Of a DNA stretch of 28,808 bases, positions 7,133 to 14,972 are shown piece by piece. Position numbers and translations under genes: made by a program. Each line of letters starts with the position of its first letter. Position 1 is the first letter of the stretch. Source of the DNA: CBDDRG01 sp051306415 (GTDB lineage: Bacteria; Pseudomonadota; Gammaproteobacteria; Pseudomonadales; Porticoccaceae). The stretch lies in contig JBPPNE010000343.1 of NCBI GenBank assembly GCA_051306415.1, positions 1 through 28,808 of the forward strand. Reading direction: 5' to 3'. The notes under the pieces were generated by a model, which made no database searches, had not been told where the DNA came from, and was given only the letters and a program-made list of their open reading frames with translations.

Positions 7133-9283
7133 TTAGCCCCTTTTCCAGGTGTGATAGCGCTCGACCCAGGCGAGCAGGCGCTGCGGGGCGTGTGCTCGCC
7201 GCCATTCGCCGGCGGCATATTTATTGGCTTCGGCGAAGGTTGGGTAAACGTGGATGGTGGCGAGGATTTTGTTAAGGCCGAGATCGTTTTTCATCGCCAG
7301 GGTAAATTCCGCCAGCAGGTCGCCGGCGCGGGCGCCGACGATGGTGGCACCGAGGATGCGATCCTTGCCCGGCACCGTCAGCACCTTCACAAAACCGGCG
7401 GTGGCGCTGTCGGCGATGGCGCGGTCGAGATCGGCGAGGGAGTAGCGGGTGACCTCGTAGGCCATGCCTTGTGCGCGGGCTTCCTGTTCGTTGAGGCCCA
7501 CGCGAGCCACCTCCGGATCGATGAAGGTCACCGCCGGGATCACGGAATAGTCAGCCTTGAATTTTTTCAGCTCGCCAAACAGTCCGTTGACGCTGGCGTA
7601 CCAGGCCTGGTGGGCCGCGGTGTGGGTGAACTGATAGGGCCCGGCGACATCGCCGGCGGCGAGAATGTTGGGGTAGAGCGTCTCCAGGTATTCGTTGGTG
7701 GCCAAGGTGCGTTCGGTGGCGATGCCGAGGGCTTCCAAGCCGTAACCGGTGAGGCGGGGGCTACGGCCGACAGCGCAGATCAGGGCGTCGAATTCAATAC
7801 GTCGTTCGCCGGTGTCGGCAGCGACGACAAGGAACTTGCGCTCGCCGTCGCGCTCGCAGCGCACAGCCGGGTGGCCGGTGAGTACGGTCACGCCATCGGC
7901 TTCCAGAGACTCTCTGGCGAGAGCGGAAACCTCTTCATCCTCGCGCACCAGCAGGCGCGACAGCATCTCGATTTGGGTGACCTGCGAGCCCAGTCGCGCA
8001 AAGCTCTGCGCGAGCTCGCAACCGATGGGGCCACCACCGAGCAGGATCAGGCGCCGGGGCGGTTGGTCGAGTGTGGCGAAGGCGTCCCAGAGCGTATCGC
8101 TGGTGAGATAGCCGATGCTTTCGAGACCGGGCAGTCGTGGCACCGTCGGGCGCGCGCCGGTAGCGATGACAATGGCGCGGGTAGTGAGCCGGCGGGTACA
8201 GTTATCGCTGGATGTCACCGCGACGGTCCAGGGGTCGATGATGCGGGCATACCCTTCCAGCACCTCGACACCAAGCGCGGTGTAGCGCTCGCTGCTGTCG
8301 TGGGGCTCGATGGCGCGGATCACGGCGTTGACTCGCGCCATCAGGTCGCGGAAGTTTATTTGCGGTTTTCTGGCGGTGAGGCCGTAGCGGTCGCCGTGGC
8401 GAACCTGGTGGGCGAGGGTCGCGCTGCGAATCAGCGCCTTGCTCGGCACGCAACCCTGATTGAGGCAGTCGCCACCCATCTTGCCGACCTCGATCAGGGT
8501 GACCTTGGCTTTCACTGCCGCTGCGATATAGGCGCTGACGAGCCCGGCGGCGCCGGCGCCAATCACGATCAGGTTGCGGTCGAACTTCTTGGGGCGTTGC
8601 CAGGCGGCGAAGACGCGGTGGCGCTGAACGCGATTTGCGATGCGTTTGGCGACCAGGGGAAACAGCCCGAGCAGCGCGAATGATACCCACAGCGCTGGCG
8701 ATAAAATTCCGCTCAGGCTATCGACGCGGGCGAGCTGGGTGCCGGCATTCACATAGACCAGGGTGCCGGCGAGCATGCCGATCTGGCTGACCCAGTAAAA
8801 GATCCAGGGACGCAAGGGCGTCAGGCCCATCAGCAGATTGATCACAAAAAACGGAAATAGCGGCACCAGGCGCAGTGTAAACAGGTAAAGCGCACCGTCC
8901 TGTTCGATGCCGGCATTGATAGCGCTCAGGCGTTGGCCGAAGCGCCGCTGCACCCAGTCTCTGAGCAGATGGCGGGACACCAGAAACGCGAGCGTCGCGC
9001 CCAGGCTGGACGCGAAGGACACAATCACCACGCCCCAGCCGAAGCCGAACAGTGCGCCACCGGCCAAGGTCATCACTGTCGCGCCCGGTAGAGACAGCGC
9101 GGTGACGACCACATAGAGCGTAAAGAACGCGATGGCGGTAGCGACCGGCGCAGCGGCATGCCAGGCTTGAATCTGATCCAGGCTCGCCTTGAGCCCGGCA
9201 AGGTTGAGCCGCTGATCGAGGCCGAGCGAAAAGAATAGGCTCACCACGACGGCGACGACAATAAGCAAAAGCCAGCGCTTCAT
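7133..9283 (-). CDS. TVP38/TMEM64-pyridine nucleotide-disulfide oxidoreductase fusion
   Basis: A 716-residue two-domain protein. Residues 1-220 are a TVP38/TMEM64 (SNARE-associated, DedA-related) membrane module with GGALFGFGWGVVIVSFASSL and RLVPLFPFFVINLLMGLT. From about 235 a flavoprotein of the mercuric reductase/lipoamide dehydrogenase family follows: FAD-binding IVIGAGAAGL (239-248), redox-active GDCLNQGCVPSKALI with Cys273 and Cys278, NAD(P)-binding LILLGGGPIGCELAQSFARL, FAD site NILAAGDVAGP, and a C-terminal dimerisation domain with HVYPTFAEANK holding the usual active-site His. The N-terminal HMA domain and terminal Cys pair of MerA are absent, so mercury reduction is not supported. 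The role is probably membrane-tethered thiol or quinone redox chemistry, substrate unknown. Such fusions are known in proteobacteria. Confidence 0.88.
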   Translation of the reverse strand: MKRWLLLIVVAVVVSLFFSLGLDQRLNLAGLKASLDQIQAWHAAAPVATAIAFFTLYVVVTALSLPGATVMTLAGGALFGFGWGVVIVSFASSLGATLAFLVSRHLLRDWVQRRFGQRLSAINAGIEQDGALYLFTLRLVPLFPFFVINLLMGLTPLRPWIFYWVSQIGMLAGTLVYVNAGTQLARVDSLSGILSPALWVSFALLGLFPLVAKRIANRVQRHRVFAAWQRPKKFDRNLIVIGAGAAGLVSAYIAAAVKAKVTLIEVGKMGGDCLNQGCVPSKALIRSATLAHQVRHGDRYGLTARKPQINFRDLMARVNAVIRAIEPHDSSERYTALGVEVLEGYARIIDPWTVAVTSSDNCTRRLTTRAIVIATGARPTVPRLPGLESIGYLTSDTLWDAFATLDQPPRRLILLGGGPIGCELAQSFARLGSQVTQIEMLSRLLVREDEEVSALARESLEADGVTVLTGHPAVRCERDGERKFLVVAADTGERRIEFDALICAVGRSPRLTGYGLEALGIATERTLATNEYLETLYPNILAAGDVAGPYQFTHTAAHQAWYASVNGLFGELKKFKADYSVIPAVTFIDPEVARVGLNEQEARAQGMAYEVTRYSLADLDRAIADSATAGFVKVLTVPGKDRILGATIVGARAGDLLAEFTLAMKNDLGLNKILATIHVYPTFAEANKYAAGEWRRAHAPQRLLAWVERYHTWKRG

Positions 9284-9461
9284 GATTCACGCTCAATCGT
9301 CGTGCGCATCCTGTTCCCCAGTTGACCTGAATCCCGAATTGACCCGTAGGCTACTGGCATTATGTTACTGGCATTGCCAAGCATTCGCATACCTCGGCCG
9401 TACCGACGGGACGGGCACGCTGTTTTGCTGATTACCCCGTTGCTGGCCAATGCAATAAACC

Positions 9462-9488
9462 CGGCACCGGGCTGGGTTTTGGAATCCG
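9462..9488 (-). terminator. Probable tRNA-Ser terminator hairpin
   Basis: Downstream of the tRNA on the minus strand, AAACCC and GGGTTT flank a GC-rich centre (AGCCCGGTGCC), with TTTATT after the stem. The position, about 25-50 bases past the tRNA 3' end, fits. Between tRNA and hairpin there is also a direct repeat of AACCGGATTCC. The T-run is short, so confidence is limited. The remainder of 9284-9460 shows no gene. Confidence 0.45.
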
Positions 9489-9511
9489 GTTGGGAATCCG
9501 GTTGGGGTAGT

Positions 9512-9599
9512 TGGCGGTGAGGGAGGGATTCGAACCCTCGATACGTTGCCGTATACACACTTTCCAGGCGTGCTCCTTCAGCCGCTCGGACACCTCACC
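9512..9599 (-). tRNA. tRNA-Ser (anticodon GGA), CCA encoded
   Basis: Read on the minus strand, the acceptor stem GGTGAGG pairs with CCTCACC, followed by discriminator G and an encoded CCA at 9514-9512. The anticodon loop CTGGAAA carries GGA. The long variable arm typical of serine tRNAs is present, and the T arm reads GAGGGTTCGAATCCCTC. Total length is 88 bases including CCA, as expected for tRNA-Ser. It decodes UCC and UCU. Confidence 0.97.
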
Positions 9600-9648
9600 T
9601 AATGGGGCTCGCTACGTCCTGTTACCAGGGTCGGACAACCCGTCGGTC

Positions 9649-9654
9649 ATTATA
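9649..9654 (-). promoter_or_regulatory. Possible -10 box of tRNA-Ser
   Basis: TATAAT on the minus strand, 50 bases before the tRNA 5' end, in an AT-rich patch (AAATATATAATG). I see no good -35 box at the standard distance, so this is tentative. The rest of 9600-9758 holds nothing else recognisable apart from a 7-bp inverted repeat (9752-9773) across the stop of the next gene. Confidence 0.4.
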
Positions 9655-9758
9655 TATTTTGGCGGGTTTTGAAGGGCGCCCACTGTACACAACCGGCCTG
9701 GCAATGACAATTCCCGTGACCTTGGCACCCGCTCGGTCAGACGGATGCAGTACCGGTT

Positions 9759-10610
9759 TCAGGGCGAACCGGTTCCCGCCACCGCGACGCGCAGGGTTTC
9801 GACGCGGGATCCGCGCTTGCCTTTGCCGATGTCGGCCATCTTGCCATCGAAGGTAATGCAGTAGAGCGTTTTCATATCGGCGCCGCCGAGGGTGCAGGCC
9901 ACCGCCCGCCGATTCGGCACCGGGACTACATCGGTGATCTCGCCGCCATCCTTGACGCGGACAAACGCATCGTTGGCAAAGGCGGCTAGCCAGACAGCGC
10001 CCTCCACATCCAGGCAGATGCCATCGGGGGTGTAATCGCCGAGGTCGGCGAAGACGCGCTGCCCGCTGAGGGAGCCATCGTTCTCGATCGTGAACGCGGT
10101 CAGTCGCTTGCCCCAGCTCTCGGCGACGATGAGGGTGCGGCCGTCCGGCGTCACCACCGGGCCATTGGGAAAATGCAGGCCATCGGCGACTTGCCGTGCC
10201 TGCCCGCTCGCGGTGACCAGCACCAAATTGCCGGGCTTGAATTCCTCGCCCCGGAACAGATCGTAGCCCATGCTGCCGACGTAGGCGTTGCCGCGGGCAT
10301 CCACCACCATGTCGTTGATTTCCCCCTTCACGAGCCGGCTGACATCGGCGTGCATAACCAGGGTGCCGTTGTGGATACGGCGCAGAGTGCGGTCGCGCAT
10401 GGACACTACGAGCGGGGTGCCGTCGGGCAGGAAGCCGATACCCGACGGCCTATCCGGCACCTCGGCCATGATCTTTCGGCTACCGTCAGCGGCAAGGGTA
10501 TACACCTTTTTGCCGTTGACATCGGATACCCACAGGAGTCCGTTGCGCCATCGCGGCCCCTCCAGAAAGACGAAATCCTCGGCAAAGACCTCTAGTGCTG
10601 ATGAGCTCAT
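9759..10610 (-). CDS. SMP-30/gluconolactonase-family protein
   Basis: A 283-residue beta-propeller of the SMP-30/gluconolactonase/LRE family. The metal-binding features are visible: FLEGPRW with the conserved Glu near the N-terminus, GEINDMVVDARGNAYVG, HFPNGPVVTPDGRTLIVAESW with the Asn, and YTPDGICLDVEGAVWLA with the Asp. Members hydrolyse lactones or other small esters with a divalent metal. No signal peptide is seen, so it is probably cytoplasmic. ATG 10610 has AGGAG eight bases upstream. Neighbours give no pathway: it is divergent from the iron operon and ends before tRNA-Ser. Substrate cannot be assigned. Confidence 0.87.
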   Translation of the reverse strand: MSSSALEVFAEDFVFLEGPRWRNGLLWVSDVNGKKVYTLAADGSRKIMAEVPDRPSGIGFLPDGTPLVVSMRDRTLRRIHNGTLVMHADVSRLVKGEINDMVVDARGNAYVGSMGYDLFRGEEFKPGNLVLVTASGQARQVADGLHFPNGPVVTPDGRTLIVAESWGKRLTAFTIENDGSLSGQRVFADLGDYTPDGICLDVEGAVWLAAFANDAFVRVKDGGEITDVVPVPNRRAVACTLGGADMKTLYCITFDGKMADIGKGKRGSRVETLRVAVAGTGSP

Positions 10611-10876
10611 TGCAGTTGCTCCTGTGATTATGGTTATCGTTATTCACAGCGTACAACGTTAAGGCGGGACAGCAAAGGTGGCGCTACGAACTCTGATTGT
10701 CGCGGAGAGTTTGACTGGCCGGATAACCGGGCCGCCAATAGTGAACTGGCGCGCAATCCGCATCTGACGAACGGCGACACCCTTTGGAGTGTCGCAAAAC
10801 AAGCCCAGGTGAGCCACAATTGATCGAAGTCAAGTTGTTGTGGCGACTGCTCGATTAGGTTGCGATGAAAATTAAT
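10611..10876. other. Non-coding spacer between divergent genes
   Basis: This divergent spacer totals 327 bases to the next start codon. Its first 266 bases hold no open frame I can support and no convincing RNA. The iron-operon promoter occupies the right end (10877-10905). The control region of the SMP-30-family gene must lie near 10611-10680, but no clear boxes are visible. Confidence 0.5.
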
Positions 10877-10905
10877 TTCAAATAGAAATAGTTATCACTT
10901 ATGAT
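10877..10905 (+). promoter_or_regulatory. Iron-operon promoter with an overlapping Fur-like site
   Basis: A -35-like TTCAAA (10877-10882) and a -10-like TATGAT (10900-10905) are 17 bases apart. The segment between them, 10878-10896, agrees with the 19-base Fur consensus at 11 positions by my count and ends in TTATC. Downstream lie iron-uptake genes, which fits Fur repression when iron is plentiful. The match is moderate. Confidence 0.5.
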
Positions 10906-10937
10906 AGGGTCTAGTATTGTGTCACGGGGGAAAGATT

Positions 10938-11267
10938 ATGCATAAGCCAATTTCCGCGCTGGTGGTTGCGCTGGCGGTGGTGACCGCGCCAGTGGTCGCC
11001 GAAGTGCCAGCGTTCAACATCGTGATCCAGGATCACAAATTTCAGCCGGCCGAGGTCAAGGTTCCAGCCAACCTCAAGGTGCTGTTGGTGGTGGAGAATC
11101 GGGACCCCACTCCCGAGGAATTTGAAAGCTACGAGTTGCACCGGGAAAAAATCATTGCGGGCAACCAAACCGGAAAAATCTTCATTGGCCCCTTGAAACC
11201 GGGTCGCTACCCGTTTTTCGGCGAATTCAACGTTGATACCGCACAAGGCGCCGTGATCGCGGAGTGA
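10938..11267 (+). CDS. Periplasmic cupredoxin-like protein of an FTR1 iron system
   Basis: A 109-residue exported protein: signal peptide HKPISALVVALAVVTAPVVA followed by a single cupredoxin-like domain. Conserved stretches are FNIVIQDHKFQPAEVKVPAN, FESYELHREKII and IGPLKPGRYPFFGEF. It contains no cysteine, so it lacks a type 1 copper site; this is normal for the Cupredoxin_1 partners of FTR1 permeases, which are thought to bind or present iron in the periplasm. ATG 10938 follows a purine-rich GGGGGAAAG. The FTR1 gene begins six bases after its stop, so translation is probably coupled. First gene of a three-gene operon. Confidence 0.85.
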   Translation: MHKPISALVVALAVVTAPVVAEVPAFNIVIQDHKFQPAEVKVPANLKVLLVVENRDPTPEEFESYELHREKIIAGNQTGKIFIGPLKPGRYPFFGEFNVDTAQGAVIAE

Positions 11268-11273
11268 AATGAC

Positions 11274-12119
11274 ATGCTCAGTGCACTGATGGTGGTGTTT
11301 CGCGAGGTGCTGGAAGCGGCGCTGGTGCTTGGCATTGTCTGCGCGGCTACTCGTGGCATCCGTCATCGCGGCTTGGCGGTGGGTGGCGGTATTGTCCTCG
11401 GCATCACCGGAGCCGCGATTGTCGCGTTTTTCGCCGATGTACTGGCGGACATGGCCGAGGGGATGGGGCAGGAAATCTTCAATGCGCTGGTGCTACTTAC
11501 CGTGGTGGTGATGCTGGCCTGGCACAATATCTGGATGTCGGTGCATGGCGCCGAAATGGCGGCCAGCGCGGTCAAGACCGGCGCTTCGGTCCGCGAGGGC
11601 GCAAAGCCACTGACGGTACTGGTCGTATTGGTTGGGCTTGCGGTGCTGCGGGAAGGTTCGGAGATCGTGCTCTTCCTGTATGGCATCGCCACCGGTGGTG
11701 CCAGTGCGGGGGTGCTGGCGACCGGGAGCGCTCTGGGGCTACTGGCCGGGACTCTGGTCGGTTTCGCGCTTTATGCCGGGTTGCTCCGGGTGCCGATGCG
11801 GTATTTTTTTGCGGTCACCGGCGTCATGCTGATGCTGCTGGCCGCCGGGATGGCGTCTCAAGCCGCCAAGTTTCTGGTTCAGGCGGATTTTCTGCCGGCG
11901 TGGGGATATCACTGGGACACGTCCGCCGCCGTCGATAACGGCTCGCTGACCGGTCAGCTCCTGGGCACGCTGATCGGTTACGACGCCCGCCCGGCGGGGA
12001 TGCAGGTCGCGTTCTACCTAGCCACCATCGCCGTGATTTTTGTCGGCACCAAATTGGTCAATCTGATAACGGAGAGAAGAACATGTCGCCACGGCGCCAT
12101 CGGAGCAGTCCATCACTGA
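11274..12119 (+). CDS. FTR1-family high-affinity iron permease
   Basis: A 281-residue inner-membrane protein with about seven hydrophobic segments. The two family iron-binding motifs are present: REVLE at residues 10-14 and a variant REGSE at 126-130, within LAVLREGSEIVLFLYGI. FTR1 permeases move iron across the membrane, in bacteria often as EfeU-type transporters. ATG 11274 has GGAG nine bases upstream. The C-terminal residues after LVNLITERR overlap the start of the next gene by 37 bases, showing tight operon packing. The cupredoxin upstream and the outer-membrane protein downstream make a complete envelope-spanning set. Confidence 0.9.
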   Translation: MLSALMVVFREVLEAALVLGIVCAATRGIRHRGLAVGGGIVLGITGAAIVAFFADVLADMAEGMGQEIFNALVLLTVVVMLAWHNIWMSVHGAEMAASAVKTGASVREGAKPLTVLVVLVGLAVLREGSEIVLFLYGIATGGASAGVLATGSALGLLAGTLVGFALYAGLLRVPMRYFFAVTGVMLMLLAAGMASQAAKFLVQADFLPAWGYHWDTSAAVDNGSLTGQLLGTLIGYDARPAGMQVAFYLATIAVIFVGTKLVNLITERRTCRHGAIGAVHH

Positions 12120-12856
12120 CGATTCCCGCGGTCTTGGCGGTTGCCGCGGCCATGGCTTATCTACCCTCAGCCGCCTGCGCGGGACCGGCGGCCAAGGTTT
12201 ACAGCCCCATCGTTGAATACGGCGAAACGGAACTCGAACTTCGCGGCGGCTATGTCGAGGATGACAATCATCCCGAGGATGGCCGCCAGCAGTATGTGGT
12301 TGCTATTGGTCACGGCATACTGCCGCGATGGTTTACCGAGGCGGTACTGCAATATGAAACAGCGCCGGGTGAAAGCCTGGATTTCGACTCGGTCAAATGG
12401 GAAAACATTATTCAGCTCACCCCGGCGGGCCAATATTTCCTCGATCTCGGACTCTACGCGGAGTACGTCCATAAACCCGATGATAACAGCGCCGATAAGG
12501 TCGAGATTGGCCCCATGTTCCAGTATGAACTGGGTTCTGTGCAGCTCAACCTCAACCCCATCTTCGAGCGCGAAATGGGCGATGGCGCTCGCGGGCCGAC
12601 CGAACTGACGTACGCGTTCCAGGCCAAATACCGTGGCAACCTGCTGTTCGAGCCCGGGCTGCAGGCGTTTGGCGAGTTGGGTGAGTGGGACAATTGGGCA
12701 GCCAGTAATCAGCAGGAGCACAATCTCGGCCCCGCGTTTTTTGGCAAGATCAAGAGAGGCGGTTATGCGATCAAATACGATGCCGCCTGGCTGGTGGGAA
12801 TGACAACCGCGACGCCCGACAATACGATCAGATTTGAGCTGGAGATCGAGTATTGA
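12083..12856 (+). CDS. Outer-membrane beta-barrel-like protein of the FTR1 operon
   Basis: A 257-residue exported protein. The signal peptide is LTIPAVLAVAAAMAYLPSAACA; the mature part has alternating polar/apolar strands (VEYGETELELRGGYVED, QYVVAIGHGILPRWFTEAVL, YFLDLGLYAEYV, AWLVGMTTATPDNTIRFELE) ending in LEIEY, typical of a porin-like barrel. I do not recognise a named family. GGAGAG lies six bases before ATG 12083, inside the FTR1 gene, so this is the third gene of the operon. By context it could let iron through the outer membrane to the cupredoxin, but that is inference. Confidence 0.75.
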   Translation: MSPRRHRSSPSLTIPAVLAVAAAMAYLPSAACAGPAAKVYSPIVEYGETELELRGGYVEDDNHPEDGRQQYVVAIGHGILPRWFTEAVLQYETAPGESLDFDSVKWENIIQLTPAGQYFLDLGLYAEYVHKPDDNSADKVEIGPMFQYELGSVQLNLNPIFEREMGDGARGPTELTYAFQAKYRGNLLFEPGLQAFGELGEWDNWAASNQQEHNLGPAFFGKIKRGGYAIKYDAAWLVGMTTATPDNTIRFELEIEY

Positions 12857-12886
12857 AGTCGTTCTGTGCTCTCGTGTCGGCGTGCA

Positions 12887-12918
12887 GAAAACCCCCGCGT
12901 TGCCGGCTTTTTCTTTTT
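12887..12918. terminator. Weak bidirectional terminator candidate
   Basis: Between the convergent iron operon and marR-type gene, AAAACCCCCGCG and CCGGCTTTTTCTTTTT can form an imperfect stem with an A-run on one side and a T-rich run on the other. Position suits termination of both transcripts, but the stem is poorly matched. Confidence 0.35.
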
Positions 12919-13025
12919 AGGGTCATGGGCGAGTTCGCCACCGACAGAATCAGCAAGTAGCTGTTTGTCCTGAATCTGACGAAGGATCAATGGGCTTGCC
13001 CAGCCTTTACTGGGTGGCAGTTCCG

Positions 13026-13487
13026 CTAACGAGAATTCCTCCCCGGAGTGGCGACGTCATAATGCCGCGCCAGGGACTGCGCCATCAGTTCGAGGGTTGA
13101 ACGCAGCGCGTCAGGCTCATCGGCGCCCAGGCTGGCACTCAACTGGTCAATTATTCGCTCTACCGCAGCCTCCAGATGGCTCTGCAGCGCGCGTGATTTC
13201 GGGGTCAGGTAGACCCGGGTGACGCGCTTGTCGCTCGGATCGCTTTCACGCCGGACGTAACCTTGCTCCTCCAGCTGAGCCAGTGTGCGCGCGACCGCCC
13301 CCTTGTCCGCTTGCAGGCGAAACGCCATCTCCTGCTGGGTAATTCCTTCGCTGATGTAGAGCATGAAGAGATAGGAGAAGCGGCCCGAACCCATGCCGAG
13401 GGGGGCCATTTCAATATCCAGCGCGCGCATCATGAAGCGGTTGAGGGTACCGATGTGGCGGACCAGGTTGTTGGCGAGGTCAATCAT
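13026..13487 (-). CDS. MarR-family transcriptional regulator
   Basis: A 153-residue winged-helix repressor. The DNA-binding part reads GITQQEMAFRLQADKGAVAR, TLAQLEEQGYVRRESDPSDK and RVTRVYLTPKSRAL, with the conserved wing residues D.SDKR. N- and C-terminal helices form the dimer interface. MarR proteins bind palindromes as dimers and release them when a drug or phenolic ligand binds. I chose ATG 13487 because GGGGA sits eight bases upstream. It follows the EmrA and EmrB genes on the same strand, 154 bases after emrA; three matching palindromes upstream of those genes are its likely operators. Confidence 0.9.
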   Translation of the reverse strand: MIDLANNLVRHIGTLNRFMMRALDIEMAPLGMGSGRFSYLFMLYISEGITQQEMAFRLQADKGAVARTLAQLEEQGYVRRESDPSDKRVTRVYLTPKSRALQSHLEAAVERIIDQLSASLGADEPDALRSTLELMAQSLARHYDVATPGRNSR

Positions 13488-13616
13488 GGGCAAAGTCCCC
13501 TTGAACTCGGTGGTTTCGGAGCTTGCTTGGAGTCGGTCATCCCTTTGCCTTTGCCGGTGTCGCTCCAGCGGGCACGACGGCTAGCGCGAAAATCCCACAC
13601 CACCTCCCACACCACC

Positions 13617-13635
13617 GTAGTCGAGTTCAGACTAC
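13617..13635. repeat. 6-bp inverted repeat between emrA and marR genes
   Basis: GTAGTC and GACTAC flank seven bases just past the emrA stop. There is no T-run, and it does not match the palindromes upstream of the efflux genes, so its role is unclear. A short direct repeat of CACACCACC precedes it on the plus strand. Confidence 0.35.
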
Positions 13636-13641
13636 TTGAGA

Positions 13642-14811
13642 TTAGTTGTCGTCGGGTGACACCGGTTGCGGAGGTGCGTCTTCGGCGGCTGTGGATTTTG
13701 GCAAATTCTCCGCGATAATGCGGGCGACCATTTCTTTGCCACCCTCCCGCCAATAAGTGTAGGCCGCAGAGACGTCTATCGGTCGCGGATTCGGAGCCTC
13801 GCTGAGGCGTGGGCCCTCTTGACTGCTGGTGTCGATGGTCGCTTGCAGCGAGGTGCCCAGGGGCAGCGGGTATTTCTTGATCTGGTCGGTCTTGAGTTCG
13901 ATACGCACGGGTACGCGCTGGACGATCTTGAGCCAGTTGCCGGTCGCGTTTTGTGCCGGCAGTAGCGAAAAGGCCGCTCCCGTGCCGGTGCCGGTACCGA
14001 CCACAGTGCCCTCGTAAACCACGTCATCGCCATAGAGATCGGAGGTGATTCGGGCCGGTTGGCCGATGTGCAGGTTGCGCAACTGGGTTTCCTTGAAATT
14101 GGCGACGACCCAGGCTCGATCCAGCTGGACCAATTGGAGCAGGGGCCGCCCCGCTTTGACGATATCGCCCGGCGAGGCAAAGCGCTTGGCGATATGGCCG
14201 GCAACCGGCGCCACAATCGTCGTCTTGTTGACCATCGAGTTGACGCCGCGCGCCCAGGCGCCGGCGGTCAGCACCTTGGGATGCTCAGCTACCGGCATGG
14301 CGCCGGCATTGATGCGCGCTTCGGTAAGCTCCTGTTGCGCCGTATCCATCGCGGCCCTGGCCTCTTCCATGCGCAGTACGGAGACGTCGCGTTCTTCCTT
14401 CGACACCATGCCGCGGTCAGCGAGCTTCTTGCGGCGTTCGGCTTCATTGCGCGCGAGCTGATAGTGGGTTTCCTTCTCCCGGAGTTCGGCGGCTTTGCGT
14501 TTGGCGCGCTGCTTCAGAGCGGCGACCTCTTGCACCGCGTGCGCCAGGTCGCTTTGCGCGCGGGCCAGCCGATTTTTGGGCGTGCCACCGTCGAGACGGA
14601 GCAACTCCTGGCCCTTCTCGACATAATCGCCCTCCTCGGCGCCCATCCAGACGATGATGTCATCCAGTTGAGAGCCGATGTTGATGATATCCCCGGTGGT
14701 GTAGGCGTTATCAGTATTGACGAATTTGCGGTGGCTCAGGTAATTGTTCACTCCATAGCTGAGCGCGGCGAGAACGGCAATGATGATGACCAGGCTGACG
14801 GAGCGGCGCAT
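13642..14811 (-). CDS. emrA: EmrA-like HlyD-family efflux adaptor
   Basis: A 389-residue membrane fusion protein. One N-terminal membrane anchor (VSLVIIIAVLAALSYGV) leads to a split lipoyl domain (NTDNAYTTGDIINIGSQLDD and TTIVAPVAGHIAKRFASPGD). Between them is a long charged coiled-coil hairpin, roughly residues 80-165. The beta-barrel has LLQLVQLDRAWVVANFKETQ, characteristic of EmrA. It bridges the EmrB transporter to an outer-membrane channel so that drugs leave the cell directly; no channel gene is in view. The C-terminal tail (about residues 340-389) is longer than I expect. It has its own promoter at 14857-14885 overlapped by an operator, besides possible read-through from emrB. Confidence 0.88.
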   Translation of the reverse strand: MRRSVSLVIIIAVLAALSYGVNNYLSHRKFVNTDNAYTTGDIINIGSQLDDIIVWMGAEEGDYVEKGQELLRLDGGTPKNRLARAQSDLAHAVQEVAALKQRAKRKAAELREKETHYQLARNEAERRKKLADRGMVSKEERDVSVLRMEEARAAMDTAQQELTEARINAGAMPVAEHPKVLTAGAWARGVNSMVNKTTIVAPVAGHIAKRFASPGDIVKAGRPLLQLVQLDRAWVVANFKETQLRNLHIGQPARITSDLYGDDVVYEGTVVGTGTGTGAAFSLLPAQNATGNWLKIVQRVPVRIELKTDQIKKYPLPLGTSLQATIDTSSQEGPRLSEAPNPRPIDVSAAYTYWREGGKEMVARIIAENLPKSTAAEDAPPQPVSPDDN

Positions 14812-14856
14812 TGATGGGGTTCCGAATTCTGATGATGGGTGACCTGAACAGGCTAA

Positions 14857-14885
14857 ATAATAGCGGCAAAACGTTGATTCATCAA
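14857..14885 (-). promoter_or_regulatory. emrA promoter overlapped by an operator
   Basis: On the minus strand -35 TTGATG (14885-14880) and -10 TATTAT (14862-14857) are exactly 17 bases apart. The -35 box lies inside the first palindromic operator, so a bound regulator would block RNA polymerase. Confidence 0.7.
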
Positions 14886-14900
14886 CGTTGATTCATCAAC
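14873..14900. promoter_or_regulatory. Two tandem MarR-type operators upstream of emrA
   Basis: GTTGATTCATCAAC occurs twice back to back, at 14873-14886 and 14887-14900. Each copy is an inverted repeat GTTGAT/ATCAAC around two bases. The same half-sites occur upstream of emrB (16660-16673). Size and symmetry suit MarR dimers, and a MarR-family gene lies just downstream. Confidence 0.8.
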
Positions 14901-14972
14901 CATGTCCATTGGATGGGGGCAGCGCGCCTATAGTTCAGCGATAGTTCAGCGATCGTGCCGGCAGTGGCGGGA

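Noticed and set aside
6978..7205. 75-codon minus-strand frame between the host-attachment and reductase genes
   Set aside because: Overlaps the 3' end of the reductase gene, lacks a ribosome site and shows no conserved sequence.
7046..8683. 545-codon plus-strand open frame
   Set aside because: Lies opposite the reductase domain with all its catalytic motifs; no family features.
7133..9283. Mercuric reductase MerA
   Set aside because: The redox motif is MerA-like, but the N-terminal metal-binding domain and C-terminal Cys pair are missing and no mer genes are nearby.
9752..9773. ACCGGTT/AACCGGT inverted repeat as a terminator of the SMP-30-family gene
   Set aside because: It spans the stop codon and is not followed by a T-run, so an intrinsic terminator is not supported.
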